A stretch of 64,000 nt of DNA from Lederbergia wuyishanensis (GCF_022900255.1 NZ_JALIRM010000001.1:992001-1056000); one strand, 5' to 3'. Positions 8,951 through 18,486 are shown, numbered from the stretch's first letter. Notes: generated by a model not told the origin, from the letters alone. Numbers and translations are program-made.

Positions 8951-9748
8951 ATGATTTTAAAAGAAGTAAAGTTATTAAAAAATATAAATAATCGACAATT
9001 TCCTTTTACCCTTCCAATAATGAGAGATTTTAATCAGCTTTCGTTCAAGAAACCAATTACAATCTTAGTTGGTGAAAATGGAAGTGGTAAATCTACTTTT
9101 TTAGAAGGTATTGCAGCGTCATCCGATTTACCGATTGCAGGTGGAATTGAAATATCACAAGATAAAGAATTGGAACACGCTCAAATTTTAGCAGAAGCAT
9201 TCAAATTATCTTGGATGCAAAAAACGAAAAATGGCTTTTTCCTAAGAGCAGAAGATTTTATTTCTTTTGTCAGAAGAATAAAGAGTATGAAACAAGATGC
9301 CGAAGAAGAGTTAAGAAATATAGAAATTGAATATACTAATAAATCTGCATTTGCAAAAGGACTCGCATCAATGCCTCACGCACGAACGCTTACTGAGTTA
9401 AATAAGTTATACAACGAAGGGCTAGATGTACGTTCCCATGGCGAGAGCTTTCTTGATTATTTTCAAGCACGGATAAGGCCAAATGGATTATATTTATTAG
9501 ATGAACCAGAAACACCTTTATCACCAATGAGACAATTAAGTTTAATCAGTATTATTTTAGAAGCGGTTAAAGAAGATTCTCAGTTTATCATTATCACACA
9601 TTCACCGATTCTCATGGCACTTCCTGAAGCTGAAATTTATAGTTTTGATGTTCATCCACCTCAATTAATTCAATATGAGGATATAGAACATGTTCAGATT
9701 ACGAAAAATTTCCTTGATTCTCCACAATCATTTTTACGGCATCTATAA
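8951..9748 (+). CDS. AAA family ATPase (COG3910-like)
   Basis: This is a predicted cytosolic ATPase of 265 residues with the ABC/SMC-type nucleotide-binding layout. It has a Walker A GENGSGKST near residue 40, a helical insertion, LRPNGLYLLDEPETPLSP as Walker B about 180, and a switch His in IITHSPILMA about 215. It has no coiled coil or nuclease domain, so it is a stand-alone ATPase of unknown target. The start is the ATG behind GTGGTGG. It sits alone between the yqhL terminator and the convergent gcv operon. Such orphan ATPases are sometimes annotated as RecF/OLD-like; nothing here shows an OLD toprim partner. Confidence 0.82.
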   Translation: MILKEVKLLKNINNRQFPFTLPIMRDFNQLSFKKPITILVGENGSGKSTFLEGIAASSDLPIAGGIEISQDKELEHAQILAEAFKLSWMQKTKNGFFLRAEDFISFVRRIKSMKQDAEEELRNIEIEYTNKSAFAKGLASMPHARTLTELNKLYNEGLDVRSHGESFLDYFQARIRPNGLYLLDEPETPLSPMRQLSLISIILEAVKEDSQFIIITHSPILMALPEAEIYSFDVHPPQLIQYEDIEHVQITKNFLDSPQSFLRHL

Positions 9749-9929
9749 AGAAAGGCTTTTCTCCATTATAACAAACATCAATCACTTCTAAATTAACGAG
9801 CATGTGGTATGTATAAAGGGACAATAAAAATATTAGATAATTATTACACTTTATAATACACATAATGTATTATCTCTACTTCTATCGCTAAGCAACTTTT
9901 TTTCATATAAGCTTTATCAAAAATCTATT

Positions 9930-9966
9930 AAAAAGAGACAGACTTGATCATTCGAGTCTGTCTCTA
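9930..9966 (-). terminator. Intrinsic terminator of the gcv operon
   Basis: An 11-bp stem AGAGACAGACT/AGTCTGTCTCT with a 10-base loop, followed on the minus strand by a T-tract, lies just past gcvPB. The spacer 9749–9929 shows nothing else. Confidence 0.9.
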
Positions 9967-9973
9967 TCTTTAA

Positions 9974-11434
9974 TTATTCTTTTATATACCTTAAAATCGG
10001 TTTTCTAGCAGCTTTCGTTTCATCGAGTCTTTTGACGATAGTTGTATGTGGAGCTTCTTGTACGATTTCAGGATTTTCTTCTGCTTCTTGTGCGATTTGA
10101 ATCATTACATCAATAAAGCCGTCGAGCGTTTCTTTTGATTCGGTTTCGGTCGGTTCAAACATCATACATTCTTCCACGTTAAGCGGGAAATAAATTGTTG
10201 GTGGATGATAGCCAAAATCAAGCAATCTTTTAGCAATATCCAGTGTACGTACTCCTAACTTCTTCTGACGCTTTCCACTTAAAACAAATTCGTGTTTACA
10301 ATGACGGTCATATGGAAGATCAAAATAAGGAGCTAGCCTTCGCATCATATAGTTAGCATTCAGAACTGCATATTCTGTAACAGCTTTTAATCCATCAGGT
10401 CCCATAGAACGTATATACGTATACGCACGTACATTAATTCCAAAGTTTCCGTAAAAAGGTTTTACTCGTCCGATAGATTGAGGACGATCATAATCAATCA
10501 CAAATTTGTCGTCTTTTTTCGTAATGACTGGCTTTGGCAAAAATGGAATCAAATCTTCTTTTACGCCTACTGGCCCGGATCCTGGTCCTCCACCACCGTG
10601 TGGTCCAGTAAAAGTTTTATGAAGATTTAAATGGACAACATCAAAGCCCATATCTCCAGGACGTGCTTTTGACATTACAGCATTTAAATTTGCACCATCG
10701 TAGTAAAGCTTACCACCAGCACCATGGACGATTTCCGCCATTTCAAGGATTTGTTCTTCAAATAATCCGAGGGTATTTGGATTTGTCAGCATTAACGCTG
10801 CAGTATCAGGTCCAACGAGTTCTCTTAAATGATTCAAATCAACTAAACCGTCCTCGCCAGATCTTACCGTTACTGTTTCTAATCCAGCTACAGTTGCTGA
10901 TGCAGGATTTGTTCCGTGAGCGGAGTCTGGAACAATCACCTTTGTTCTTTCATTATCACCATTAGCCTCATGGAATGCACGAATCATCATAAGTCCGGTC
11001 CATTCACCATGAGCTCCAGCCGCAGGTTGCAAGGTTACTTCGTGCATTCCTGTAATTTCAATTAAATGCTGTTGCAAATCATACATTAATTCAAGAGCAC
11101 CTTGAACAGAGGATTCTGGTTGCAACGGATGAATATGGGCAAATCCAGGGAACCGAGCAACTTGTTCATTAATTTTAGGATTATACTTCATCGTACAAGA
11201 TCCAAGGGGATAAAATCCTGAATCAACACCATGATTATGAGTGGAAAGTTCAGTAAAATGACGCATTATATCAAGCTCTGAAACTTCAGGAAGCTCAGGT
11301 TCATTTTCTCTTACATATCCTTCTGGCAAACATTCTACTATATCAATTTCTGGAACATCCATTTCAGGCAAACTATAGCCAATTCTTCCCGGAGTAGACA
11401 TTTCGAAAATTAATTTTAAGTCATGGTTACTCAC
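9974..11434 (-). CDS. gcvPB: Glycine dehydrogenase (decarboxylating) subunit 2
   Basis: This PLP-binding half of the split P-protein decarboxylates glycine and passes the aminomethyl group to lipoyl-GcvH. The 486-residue protein contains the PLP lysine motif [20 protein letters not shown] about residue 273, preceded by the DGANLNA aspartate. The start GTG follows GGGGGAGA and overlaps the end of gcvPA by eight bases, so translation is coupled. The two subunits correspond to the halves of the long P-protein of other bacteria. It is the last gene of a riboswitch-controlled operon; gcvH and lipoate genes are not in the window. Confidence 0.97.
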   Translation of the reverse strand: MSNHDLKLIFEMSTPGRIGYSLPEMDVPEIDIVECLPEGYVRENEPELPEVSELDIMRHFTELSTHNHGVDSGFYPLGSCTMKYNPKINEQVARFPGFAHIHPLQPESSVQGALELMYDLQQHLIEITGMHEVTLQPAAGAHGEWTGLMMIRAFHEANGDNERTKVIVPDSAHGTNPASATVAGLETVTVRSGEDGLVDLNHLRELVGPDTAALMLTNPNTLGLFEEQILEMAEIVHGAGGKLYYDGANLNAVMSKARPGDMGFDVVHLNLHKTFTGPHGGGGPGSGPVGVKEDLIPFLPKPVITKKDDKFVIDYDRPQSIGRVKPFYGNFGINVRAYTYIRSMGPDGLKAVTEYAVLNANYMMRRLAPYFDLPYDRHCKHEFVLSGKRQKKLGVRTLDIAKRLLDFGYHPPTIYFPLNVEECMMFEPTETESKETLDGFIDVMIQIAQEAEENPEIVQEAPHTTIVKRLDETKAARKPILRYIKE

Positions 11435-12776
11435 AGCTCTCCCCCACTTCTTTTACAAAGCTATCAATTTCTTCCTTCGTTCTAAGTTCCGTTACTGCAA
11501 CAAGCATATGACCATCAAGTTCAGGATAATCTCTACCCAAATCGTAACCGCCAATTATTCCTTTAAGAAGCAATTTCTCATTTACTTCACCTACAGGTTT
11601 ACCAACTTTCACTACAAATTCATTGAATTGGTAACCATTGAACGGAATTGTAAATCCTTTTTCATTAAAAACGTTTTTTGCATAATGTGCTTTTTGAATA
11701 TTTTGCACAGCCATTTCTTTTACGCCTTTTTTACCTAGGGCCGTCATAGCTACAGAAGAAGCTAATGCATTTAATGCTTGGTTTGAACAAATGTTCGAAG
11801 TAGCTTTATCACGACGAATATGTTGCTCCCTAGCTTGCAAAGTTAAAACGAATCCTCTTTTTCCATTTTCATCAGTAGTTTGACCGACTAAGCGACCAGG
11901 AACTTTGCGCATTAATTTAGATGTTACGGCAAAATATCCACAATGCGGTCCTCCATAAGAGGCTGGAATCCCAAATGGTTGAACATCTCCAACAACAATA
12001 TCTGCACCAAAATCACCTGGAGGAGTTAGCGCTCCAAGTGCAAGTGGATTACTTGAAACGATCAATAATCCTTTTTGTTCATGAATCAATGGTTCGATAT
12101 CCTTTAATGGCTCAATTTGGCCAAAAAAGTTTGGATATTGTACAATGACGGCCGCAACTTCATCACAAAGTTCATTTTTCAAAGCATCTAAATCTGTTTT
12201 ACCGTTTTTGTACGGGATTTCCACCACATCGATATACTGACCTTTTGAATATGTTTTTAACACATCTCTTGATTCAGGGTTGACTGTTTTAGAAACAAGA
12301 ATCTTTTTTCGCTTTGTTTGACCTGCACTTAACATGGCAGCTTCTGCAAGAGAAGTTCCTCCATCGTACATGGAAGAATTGGCCACATCCATTCCTGTTA
12401 ATTCACATATCATCGTTTGAAACTGGAAAATCGCTTGCAGCTCACCTTGAGAAATTTCAGGTTGATATGGAGTATAGGCAGTATAAAATTCAGATCTAGA
12501 TATAACATGATCAACAATTGTTGGGATATAATGATCGTATACACCAGCACCTAAGAAAGAAACATTTTGTTTCAAATCCGCATTTTTACCAGCAAGAGAA
12601 GCTAGCTCCTTTAGTAAGGCTGGTTCTGATTTCGCTCTTTTAATATTGTACTCGCCTTTAAAACGAACTTTTTCCGGGATATCTGAAAATAATTCATCAA
12701 TTGACTCTACACCGATTGTGTCAAGCATTTCTTTTTGATCCTGTTCAGTCATCGGTAAATAGCGATGTTTAATCAT
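11427..12776 (-). CDS. gcvPA: Glycine dehydrogenase (decarboxylating) subunit 1
   Basis: This N-terminal-type subunit of the split glycine decarboxylase forms an alpha2-beta2 tetramer with GcvPB. It has the aminotransferase fold but no PLP lysine. The 449-residue product shows [20 protein letters not shown] and [14 protein letters not shown], both typical of this half. The ATG behind GGAGG (eight-base spacing) gives MIKHRYLP; a longer reading overlapping gcvT is less likely. It is 16 bases behind gcvT. Confidence 0.97.
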   Translation of the reverse strand: MIKHRYLPMTEQDQKEMLDTIGVESIDELFSDIPEKVRFKGEYNIKRAKSEPALLKELASLAGKNADLKQNVSFLGAGVYDHYIPTIVDHVISRSEFYTAYTPYQPEISQGELQAIFQFQTMICELTGMDVANSSMYDGGTSLAEAAMLSAGQTKRKKILVSKTVNPESRDVLKTYSKGQYIDVVEIPYKNGKTDLDALKNELCDEVAAVIVQYPNFFGQIEPLKDIEPLIHEQKGLLIVSSNPLALGALTPPGDFGADIVVGDVQPFGIPASYGGPHCGYFAVTSKLMRKVPGRLVGQTTDENGKRGFVLTLQAREQHIRRDKATSNICSNQALNALASSVAMTALGKKGVKEMAVQNIQKAHYAKNVFNEKGFTIPFNGYQFNEFVVKVGKPVGEVNEKLLLKGIIGGYDLGRDYPELDGHMLVAVTELRTKEEIDSFVKEVGESCE

Positions 12777-12792
12777 AAATTTCTCCTCCAAC

Positions 12793-13899
12793 TTAATTTT
12801 TGGCTCTCTTATAAAATGGAGTCGATACAACAACAGCTTTCAGCCGTTTCCCCCGAATCTCCACGGTAAGCTCATTTCCAAGTTCCTTATAATCAGATTT
12901 TATAAGTGCGAGTCCAATATTTTTTTTCAATGTGGGAGATTGCGTTCCCGATGTAATCAAACCTATTTCCTCGTCACCAACAAACACTTTATACCCATGT
13001 CGCGGTATCCCTCTATCAATCATTTCAATTCCTACGATGGATCGAGGAATACCTTCGTCCTTTTGTTTTTTCAATGCTTCTTTTCCGATAAAATCTTCTT
13101 CTTTATTTAGTTTAACAGCAAAGCTAATCCCTGCTTCTAGAGGAGTGATATGCTCTGACAGTTCCTGTCCGTATAATGCTAAGTTTGCTTCAAATCTTAG
13201 TGTATCCCTTGCACCTAGGCCACAAGGTAGTATACCTTCTTGTTCTCCTACAGAAAGAAGATCATTCCAAATAGTTACGGCATCAGATGCATTGCAATAA
13301 ATTTCAAATCCGTCTTCACCTGTATACCCTGTTCGGGAAATAAGTACGTTTGACCCGTTATAATCGATGTTTTCTTTAAATTTAAATAATTTTATTTCTT
13401 TTAAATCTGTACCTTTAACTAATTTTTGTAGTATTGACTCTGCCTTTGGCCCTTGAATGGCGATTAGCGCATATTCATTTGAAACATCATGTATTTCAAC
13501 ATCTCCCTCTACATGGTCCCTTAGCCATTTAACGTCCTTCTCGGTATTTGCTGCATTAACTACAAGGAAGAAATCCTCCTCAGCTAATTTATAGATAAGG
13601 AGATCATCAACAGTTCCACCGTCTTCATAGCACATCGCCGTATATTGCGCACTACCAGTCTTAAGCTTTGAAACATCGTTTGTCATCATTTTTTGTAAAA
13701 ATAAGAGACTGTCCTTACCTTTTACCGATACCTCACCCATATGCGAAACATCAAAAATTCCGGCTTTCGTTCTTACAGCTTCATGTTCTTCCTTAATACT
13801 AGAAAATTGGACGGGTAGATCCCACCCACCAAAATCAATCGTTTTTGCACCTAATTCTTTGTAAAGCGGATACAGCGGAGTTCTCTTCAATTCTGTCAC
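12793..13899 (-). CDS. gcvT: Aminomethyltransferase (glycine cleavage T-protein)
   Basis: GcvT takes the aminomethyl group from GcvH, releases ammonia and forms 5,10-methylene-tetrahydrofolate. The 368-residue protein opens with [24 protein letters not shown]-like sequence and has the FDVSHMGE folate-site motif near 50, the [11 protein letters not shown] stretch near 190, and the barrel domain to the C terminus. The GTG start is eight bases behind AAAGGAGG. It is the first gene of gcvT-gcvPA-gcvPB, behind a tandem glycine riboswitch, so glycine induces the operon. Confidence 0.97.
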   Translation of the reverse strand: MTELKRTPLYPLYKELGAKTIDFGGWDLPVQFSSIKEEHEAVRTKAGIFDVSHMGEVSVKGKDSLLFLQKMMTNDVSKLKTGSAQYTAMCYEDGGTVDDLLIYKLAEEDFFLVVNAANTEKDVKWLRDHVEGDVEIHDVSNEYALIAIQGPKAESILQKLVKGTDLKEIKLFKFKENIDYNGSNVLISRTGYTGEDGFEIYCNASDAVTIWNDLLSVGEQEGILPCGLGARDTLRFEANLALYGQELSEHITPLEAGISFAVKLNKEEDFIGKEALKKQKDEGIPRSIVGIEMIDRGIPRHGYKVFVGDEEIGLITSGTQSPTLKKNIGLALIKSDYKELGNELTVEIRGKRLKAVVVSTPFYKRAKN

Positions 13900-13941
13900 G
13901 TTTAAAACCTCCTTTTATTAGGTTGGTATGTAGAGAAATAC

Positions 13942-13983
13942 AAAAAAGGACAGAGAAATCCCGTAGTATGGGATTCTCTGTCC
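13942..13983 (-). terminator. Riboswitch expression-platform terminator
   Basis: On the minus strand a long stem (GGACAGAGA with TCTCTGTCC, then ATCCC/GGGAT) is followed by six T. It directly follows the second aptamer. Glycine binding should prevent it from forming, which lets RNA polymerase reach gcvT. Confidence 0.9.
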
Positions 13984-14143
13984 TGGCACCTGAGAGTTTG
14001 ACCTTACGGCTTACCCCTTTGGTGGTTCACACTTTAGAACACTCTCCAGAGTTGCGTCAAACAAGGGTTCTTTTGCCTGAGAGATTCACAACTATGTTGC
14101 TTGCTCCTTCGGCGCTGCATATGCAGTCTCTCCCCGTGTCTTC
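13984..14143 (-). ncRNA. Tandem glycine riboswitch (gcvT motif)
   Basis: On the minus strand two successive glycine aptamers are visible. Each has the conserved pieces GGAGAG, a CCGAAGGAGCAA or CCAAAGGGGTAAGCC three-way core, and CTCTCAGGC/CTCTCAGGTGCC at its 3' end. They are joined by the short GCAAAAGAACCC linker. This is the classical cooperative ON switch of glycine cleavage operons, here followed by a terminator and gcvT. Confidence 0.96.
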
Positions 14144-14273
14144 ATTCGCCAATATTATGTTGATTTTCTGGGCATACTAAAAATAGTTTTTCTTACAATA
14201 TACTGTAACATCAACAACATCGTATCACCATTTCAATTAATTCTCAATGCTTTTCGTTATTTGGGAGGTAAAT

Positions 14274-15968
14274 ATGTCAATACGGGTAGACTTTCAACAA
14301 GATTGGCAAAAAAACTTTTTGCAAAAAATAGATAAAGATGGACCATGGGCAAATCGTGCATTATTTAATTTAGCGATACAAGCTGAAAAATTTTTAAATG
14401 TACCGTCATTTGAAGGATTAGTTGCACCTAAATTTCTTCCAAATCTAACTCCTTTGCCCCACCAGCTTGAAACTGCGCGCCAGGTTGTCGAAAACATGAA
14501 CGGAAAAGCAATATTAGCCGATGAGGTTGGACTTGGAAAAACCATTGAAGCTGGCTTGATAATTAAAGAATATATGATTCGCGGTCTAGTAAAAAAGGTT
14601 TTAATTCTAGTTCCCGCCTCATTAGTTTCTCAATGGGTTTCGGAGCTCAATTCAAAATTTTTCATCCCTGCTGTCGCTCAACGAAAAAGTTATGTGTGGG
14701 AACAATATGATTGCGTTGTATCATCTATTGACACAGCAAAAAGAAGTCCGCATAAGGAACTAATCGCAGAGCAAAATTACGACCTTATCATTATAGATGA
14801 AGCCCATAAACTTAAAAATCATAAAACCAAAAACTATGAATTTGTACAATCGTTAAAAAAGAAATTCTGCTTATTATTAACTGCAACACCAATTCAGAAT
14901 AAAATTGAAGAAATTTTTTATCTTGTATCCTTGCTTAAACCAGGACATTTAGGTAGTCAAAGCGGGTTCATAGATAAATATAAGGATAAAAAATTATCAG
15001 TTCATGAAGATGCATTTTTAAAGGAACTTGTCAATAAAGTTATGATTCGTAATAGGCGTGGTGATACAGGAATAGAATGGCCTGATCGGCATGTTGAAAC
15101 AATTCCAATTGAATTTACAAGAGAAGAACGGGAATTATATAACGCAATTGAAATGCTGAAAGGAACTCAGTTACCGATACACGGTTTTTCTCTAATTACA
15201 CTGAAAAGAGAGGCATGCAGCAGCAGGGAATCAGTTTATTTCACATTGAAAAACATGCTTTCAAAATATGAAAATCCTTCAACTCAACTGATTGAAGCAC
15301 TTCAATTTATTCAGCAAAAAATTGATGCAGTTACCCAGAATTCCAAAGCGAATAAAGCATTGGAATTAATAAAATCAATTGATGATAAAGTAATAATTTT
15401 TACTGAATATCGGGCAACACAAATGTATTTACAATGGTTTTTAGGACAAAACGGTATTCGTTCCGTTCCTTTTAGAGGTGGTTTTAAACGTGGAAAAAAA
15501 GATTGGATGAGAGAATTATTTAAGAACCATGCACAAGTATTGATTGCTACTGAAGCTGGTGGAGAAGGGATTAACTTACAATTTTGTTCACATATCATTA
15601 ACTTTGATTTGCCATGGAACCCAATGCGCCTTGAACAGAGAATTGGACGAATTCATAGACTTGGTCAAGAAAATAACGTTCATATTTATAATTTTACAAT
15701 TATAAACACTATTGAAGAGCATATTGTTAACCTACTATATGATAAAATCCAACTATTTGAACGTGTAGTTGGTGAATTGGATGAAATCTTATCGAGGTTT
15801 GATTTTAAAAATTTTGATGAGTACTTAAGAGATATATTTGAACAATCAAAATCGGAAGGTGAAATGAAAGTGAAAATGGGAAATTTAACTTCATTGATCC
15901 AGTTTGCGGAAACGGTAAGATCGGAGGAAATTGCTGATGCTACAAAAGGAAATTCATCAATATCTTGA
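14274..15968 (+). CDS. yqhH: SNF2/DEAD-box-type helicase YqhH
   Basis: This superfamily 2 ATPase of the RapA/HepA-like SNF2 group has 564 residues. Visible motifs are ADEVGLGKT (I) about 85, IIIDEAHKLKN (II) about 173, LLTATPIQN (III) about 200, then the second RecA lobe with IIFTEYRATQ, TEAGGEGINLQ (V) and MRLEQRIGRIHRLGQ (VI). The ATG is chosen because GGGAGG precedes it. YqhH may remodel transcription complexes or RNA, but no function is proven. It overlaps yqhG by 32 bases, so the two form one operon, as in Bacillus. Confidence 0.94.
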   Translation: MSIRVDFQQDWQKNFLQKIDKDGPWANRALFNLAIQAEKFLNVPSFEGLVAPKFLPNLTPLPHQLETARQVVENMNGKAILADEVGLGKTIEAGLIIKEYMIRGLVKKVLILVPASLVSQWVSELNSKFFIPAVAQRKSYVWEQYDCVVSSIDTAKRSPHKELIAEQNYDLIIIDEAHKLKNHKTKNYEFVQSLKKKFCLLLTATPIQNKIEEIFYLVSLLKPGHLGSQSGFIDKYKDKKLSVHEDAFLKELVNKVMIRNRRGDTGIEWPDRHVETIPIEFTREERELYNAIEMLKGTQLPIHGFSLITLKREACSSRESVYFTLKNMLSKYENPSTQLIEALQFIQQKIDAVTQNSKANKALELIKSIDDKVIIFTEYRATQMYLQWFLGQNGIRSVPFRGGFKRGKKDWMRELFKNHAQVLIATEAGGEGINLQFCSHIINFDLPWNPMRLEQRIGRIHRLGQENNVHIYNFTIINTIEEHIVNLLYDKIQLFERVVGELDEILSRFDFKNFDEYLRDIFEQSKSEGEMKVKMGNLTSLIQFAETVRSEEIADATKGNSSIS

Positions 15969-16752
15969 AACATTTTTTAAGGAAAATGATTGCGCAATTG
16001 AAGATAACAGTCCCGGACATTTAACAATTCAATTAACAATTGATATGGATAAAGAATTGATGAATCGCCCTTTTTATTGGACCTATTTAGAAAAAACCGG
16101 CGGTATTCCGAATCCTATGAAATTAACCTTTATTACCGATCAAGAAAAAACACCGGATAACATAAAAGGAGAAGTCATCCATTTTGGGGCTCCAAGACTT
16201 CACCAAATTTTTAATGTAACCAAAAAACTTTCAGCTAATATTCGATTGTATGAAATACCCAGTAAGGCGGATAGCACTCAACAGATTCCTCTTCATCCTT
16301 GGCTCATGCTTAATGTGAAGATTTCATATCGTTGCGATAGAAAAAAAGATTTGATCAAATCAATTGGTCTAAATTTAATTAATGGATCACTATTTGAGGA
16401 TTTTTATGAAAAAGCGGAAACTTTAAATCTTCAGCCAACGATACCGGACTATTGCTTCACCATTTCACCTATTATTAAACCTATGAGCGGAATAAAACGA
16501 ATCGAAAATCATTTAATCAATGAAGTAAAGAAAGAAGATCACCCATGGGCAGAGGATGCCATTAACAGATGGAACGAGGATTTACAACTTTTAGATCATT
16601 TTTATGAAGATCATAGTGAAAAACCTGAAACATATGAAATTGAAAAAGAAGCATTAAAGGATCAATATGAACCTGTCGTTAATATTGATATTATCAATGG
16701 TGGCCTCTATTATTTGAACACACATCCATACAATATAATTGAAAGAGGCTGA
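15937..16752 (+). CDS. yqhG: YqhG family protein
   Basis: This cytosolic protein of 271 residues is conserved next to yqhH in Bacillus and has no known activity. It has no membrane helix and no recognised catalytic motif; acidic and aromatic residues are spread throughout (for example RPFYWTYLEKTGGIPNPM near 37–54). The ATG nine bases after CGGAGG sets the start, inside the end of yqhH. The constant pairing suggests it works with the helicase, which is inference. In B. subtilis the sin and tapA-sipW-tasA genes follow; here yqzE follows at once. Confidence 0.88.
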   Translation: MLQKEIHQYLETFFKENDCAIEDNSPGHLTIQLTIDMDKELMNRPFYWTYLEKTGGIPNPMKLTFITDQEKTPDNIKGEVIHFGAPRLHQIFNVTKKLSANIRLYEIPSKADSTQQIPLHPWLMLNVKISYRCDRKKDLIKSIGLNLINGSLFEDFYEKAETLNLQPTIPDYCFTISPIIKPMSGIKRIENHLINEVKKEDHPWAEDAINRWNEDLQLLDHFYEDHSEKPETYEIEKEALKDQYEPVVNIDIINGGLYYLNTHPYNIIERG

Positions 16753-16778
16753 ACTTGATCAGCCTCTTCTTTTAATTA
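16744..16778. terminator. Shared hairpin at the yqhG and yqzE ends
   Basis: A 9-bp stem AGAGGCTGA/TCAGCCTCT spans the two convergent stop codons and is followed on plus by CTTCTTTT. It can serve as a bidirectional terminator for yqhG and for the comG-aroK-yqzE transcript. Confidence 0.65.
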
Positions 16779-16938
16779 GCATACTTATGGAAACTGGAAG
16801 TAGTCCAAACCAATGCGTTAAAATAGGCCGCTTCGCAATTTTCTTATCGAGTCTTAGCTGCTTCCTTTCATCCTTTGGCATCTCAAAATGCTTTATGAAT
16901 GCTTCGGTTAAATATTTGACATAATCATTTGTAGACAT
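16759..16938 (-). CDS. yqzE: YqzE family small protein
   Basis: This 59-residue protein of the YqzE family starts MSTNDYVKYLTEAF and ends with a hydrophobic WFGLLPVSISMLIKRRG stretch after a basic middle part (KDERKQLRLDKKIAKR). A good Shine-Dalgarno (AGGGAGTGG) lies nine bases before the ATG. The gene always sits at the 3' end of the comG operon in Bacillus, as here behind aroK, but its role in competence, if any, is unknown. Its stop is six bases from that of the convergent yqhG. Confidence 0.9.
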   Translation of the reverse strand: MSTNDYVKYLTEAFIKHFEMPKDERKQLRLDKKIAKRPILTHWFGLLPVSISMLIKRRG

Positions 16939-17002
16939 GAATCTATTCCCACTCCCTAAAAAAGCTTTATTAAAATAATGTATTAGAGAGTATTGCCAAG
17001 TT

Positions 17003-17509
17003 TTATAGATTCATTCTATTAATAATAAGCTCAGCAGCTTCTTCAATGGATAAATCAGATGTATCAATCGTAACTGTGGAACTTTCCATATATAAAGGCA
17101 ATCTTTTTTCATACATCTCTTTAATTTCCTCAACTGACTTATTCTTAATTAATGGTCGCGTTTGATCATCCTTTAGTCTATCTAAAAAAACATCAGGATG
17201 ACACTGCAAAAATATCACCCTTCCACTCTTCTGTAAGAATTGTCGATTTTTTTCTTTTAAAATAATTCCTCCACCTGTTGTTATGATTGATGGATGATTA
17301 GAAAGGTTAAGCAATATTTCCGTTTCTTTTTCTCGAAAGCGCTGCTCGCCATATAGCTCAAAGAAGTTCCTTATTTCTATACCTGTAAATTTTTCAAACA
17401 GTTCATCCGTATCAATGACAGGCAGCCCTGTTTTTTTCCCTAATTCGTGTCCAATGGATGTTTTTCCAGCACCCATAAAACCGATTAAATAAATAGATTT
17501 ACCTTCCAC
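17003..17509 (-). CDS. aroK: Shikimate kinase
   Basis: AroK phosphorylates shikimate to shikimate-3-phosphate with ATP. The 168-residue protein has the Walker A GFMGAGKTS at about 10–18, the shikimate-binding DTDELFEKFTGIEI with the DxD pair near 33–35, RFREKE near 58, GGGIILK near 80, and the RPL lid sequence DDQTRPLI near 117. The GTG start follows AGAGGTGG, 15 bases after the comGG stop, so it is probably cotranscribed with the competence operon. The family normally shows this size. Confidence 0.95.
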   Translation of the reverse strand: MEGKSIYLIGFMGAGKTSIGHELGKKTGLPVIDTDELFEKFTGIEIRNFFELYGEQRFREKETEILLNLSNHPSIITTGGGIILKEKNRQFLQKSGRVIFLQCHPDVFLDRLKDDQTRPLIKNKSVEEIKEMYEKRLPLYMESSTVTIDTSDLSIEEAAELIINRMNL

Positions 17510-17523
17510 TTTTATCCACCTCT

Positions 17524-17751
17524 TTATCTTCTCCTATCATTATATAATAGGTAATCCTTCATAACATCCTCATTTTCATCAAAGGTGTTTTCTAGCAACT
17601 GGATTATCTGTTTTTCGTAGTAATCCTGCATTTCTTTAACATAGCTTAATTCTGTTATATATATTTGCGTGATTTCATATACGACAAATAGAGAAATGAA
17701 TGCAAGCATTAATACGACTGGATAAGTGGCTCCTTTTTCATTTCTACAAAT
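17524..17751 (-). CDS. comGG: Competence pseudopilus protein ComGG, ATT start
   Basis: ComGG is a minor component of the DNA-uptake pseudopilus. In frame with the membrane helix (VVLMLAFISLFVVYEITQIYI) the reading can be extended back to an ATT codon seven bases behind AAGGAGG, giving an N terminus MCRNEKGATYPVVL that looks like other ComGG proteins. No ATG, GTG or TTG in this frame has a Shine-Dalgarno; the first ATG would start inside the membrane helix. The product has only 75 residues, whereas B. subtilis ComGG has about 124, so the C-terminal part is short. It overlaps comGF by 43 bases. Confidence 0.75.
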   Translation of the reverse strand: MCRNEKGATYPVVLMLAFISLFVVYEITQIYITELSYVKEMQDYYEKQIIQLLENTFDENEDVMKDYLLYNDRRR

Positions 17752-18206
17752 TGTACTTCCTCCTTTTCCGGCGGAATTACAAAACGCGCCTCTTCTTTTA
17801 CACCACTTGAAAAAGTTACATTCACGATTAGCAACTGATCTATTTTAGAGAATTTTACTGATGAAACTTGTTGAAGTACAATTTCATGACCTCTATCATT
17901 TACAGTTCTTCTAACACTACTGCTGTACGGTTCGTAAATAATCATAAAATTTTTTTCAATTAGAATTCGATTAGGATGGCTATAAACATAAACTTTTTCT
18001 GCATCCTTTAATTCTTTACGAAGGTGAATCAAAAATAAATTCCATTCAAAATCTTCATCAACATATATCGTTCGATCAATCGTCGCGAACGATTGAAAAA
18101 GTAACGGCATCAATGACATGATGATCGATAAGATGAGCATACAAAATATTGAGTCTAGCAATGTAAATCCTTTTTGATCATTCGTGACATATTTGACGTT
18201 CAGCAT
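17709..18206 (-). CDS. comGF: Competence pseudopilus protein ComGF
   Basis: ComGF is a minor pseudopilin-like protein needed for DNA binding during transformation. The 165-residue product has a type IV pilin-like start, NDQKGFTLLDSIFCMLILSI, with a membrane helix at about 14–38, then a beta-rich extracellular domain. The start ATG has only a weak Shine-Dalgarno but overlaps comGE by 29 bases, so translation is probably coupled. A strong AAGGAGG near its end serves comGG. Confidence 0.9.
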   Translation of the reverse strand: MLNVKYVTNDQKGFTLLDSIFCMLILSIIMSLMPLLFQSFATIDRTIYVDEDFEWNLFLIHLRKELKDAEKVYVYSHPNRILIEKNFMIIYEPYSSSVRRTVNDRGHEIVLQQVSSVKFSKIDQLLIVNVTFSSGVKEEARFVIPPEKEEVQFVEMKKEPLIQSY

Positions 18207-18486
18207 ATTTTACACAAGCCCTCCAAAAGTCATTAGCATTTTTCTCGATTGATAATTCATATTGAATATTTCGGAAGGTTCTTATTTCGTACGAAGGAGC
18301 TTTAATAGGTAATTGCTGTTCAACATGTTCATATAGGAGTCTACTTGCGATTAAATCATTTTTTCCATCAATTAAATTAAGAAGCATCTTAAAAAGTAAT
18401 GGAAATAATAAGACACAAATTATTATGGCAATACTTAAAGACAATAGTCCTTCCACCATCGTAAAACCATCCTCATTGTTCCTCAA
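18178..18486 (-). CDS. comGE: Competence pseudopilus protein ComGE
   Basis: ComGE is a small pseudopilin-like component of the competence pilus. The 102-residue protein begins RNNEDGFTMVEGLLSLSI, which is the prepilin peptidase motif (G|F with Glu at +5) followed by a hydrophobic helix. The rest is a short soluble domain with two Cys near the end. It overlaps comGD by 14 bases and comGF by 29, the usual tight packing of this operon. Assignment rests on motif, size and position. Confidence 0.88.
   Translation of the reverse strand: MRNNEDGFTMVEGLLSLSIAIIICVLLFPLLFKMLLNLIDGKNDLIASRLLYEHVEQQLPIKAPSYEIRTFRNIQYELSIEKNANDFWRACVKYAERQICHE

Noticed and set aside
16739-16924. 61-codon plus-strand frame after yqhG
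   Set aside because: The minus strand here codes for yqzE with a good Shine-Dalgarno and family match.
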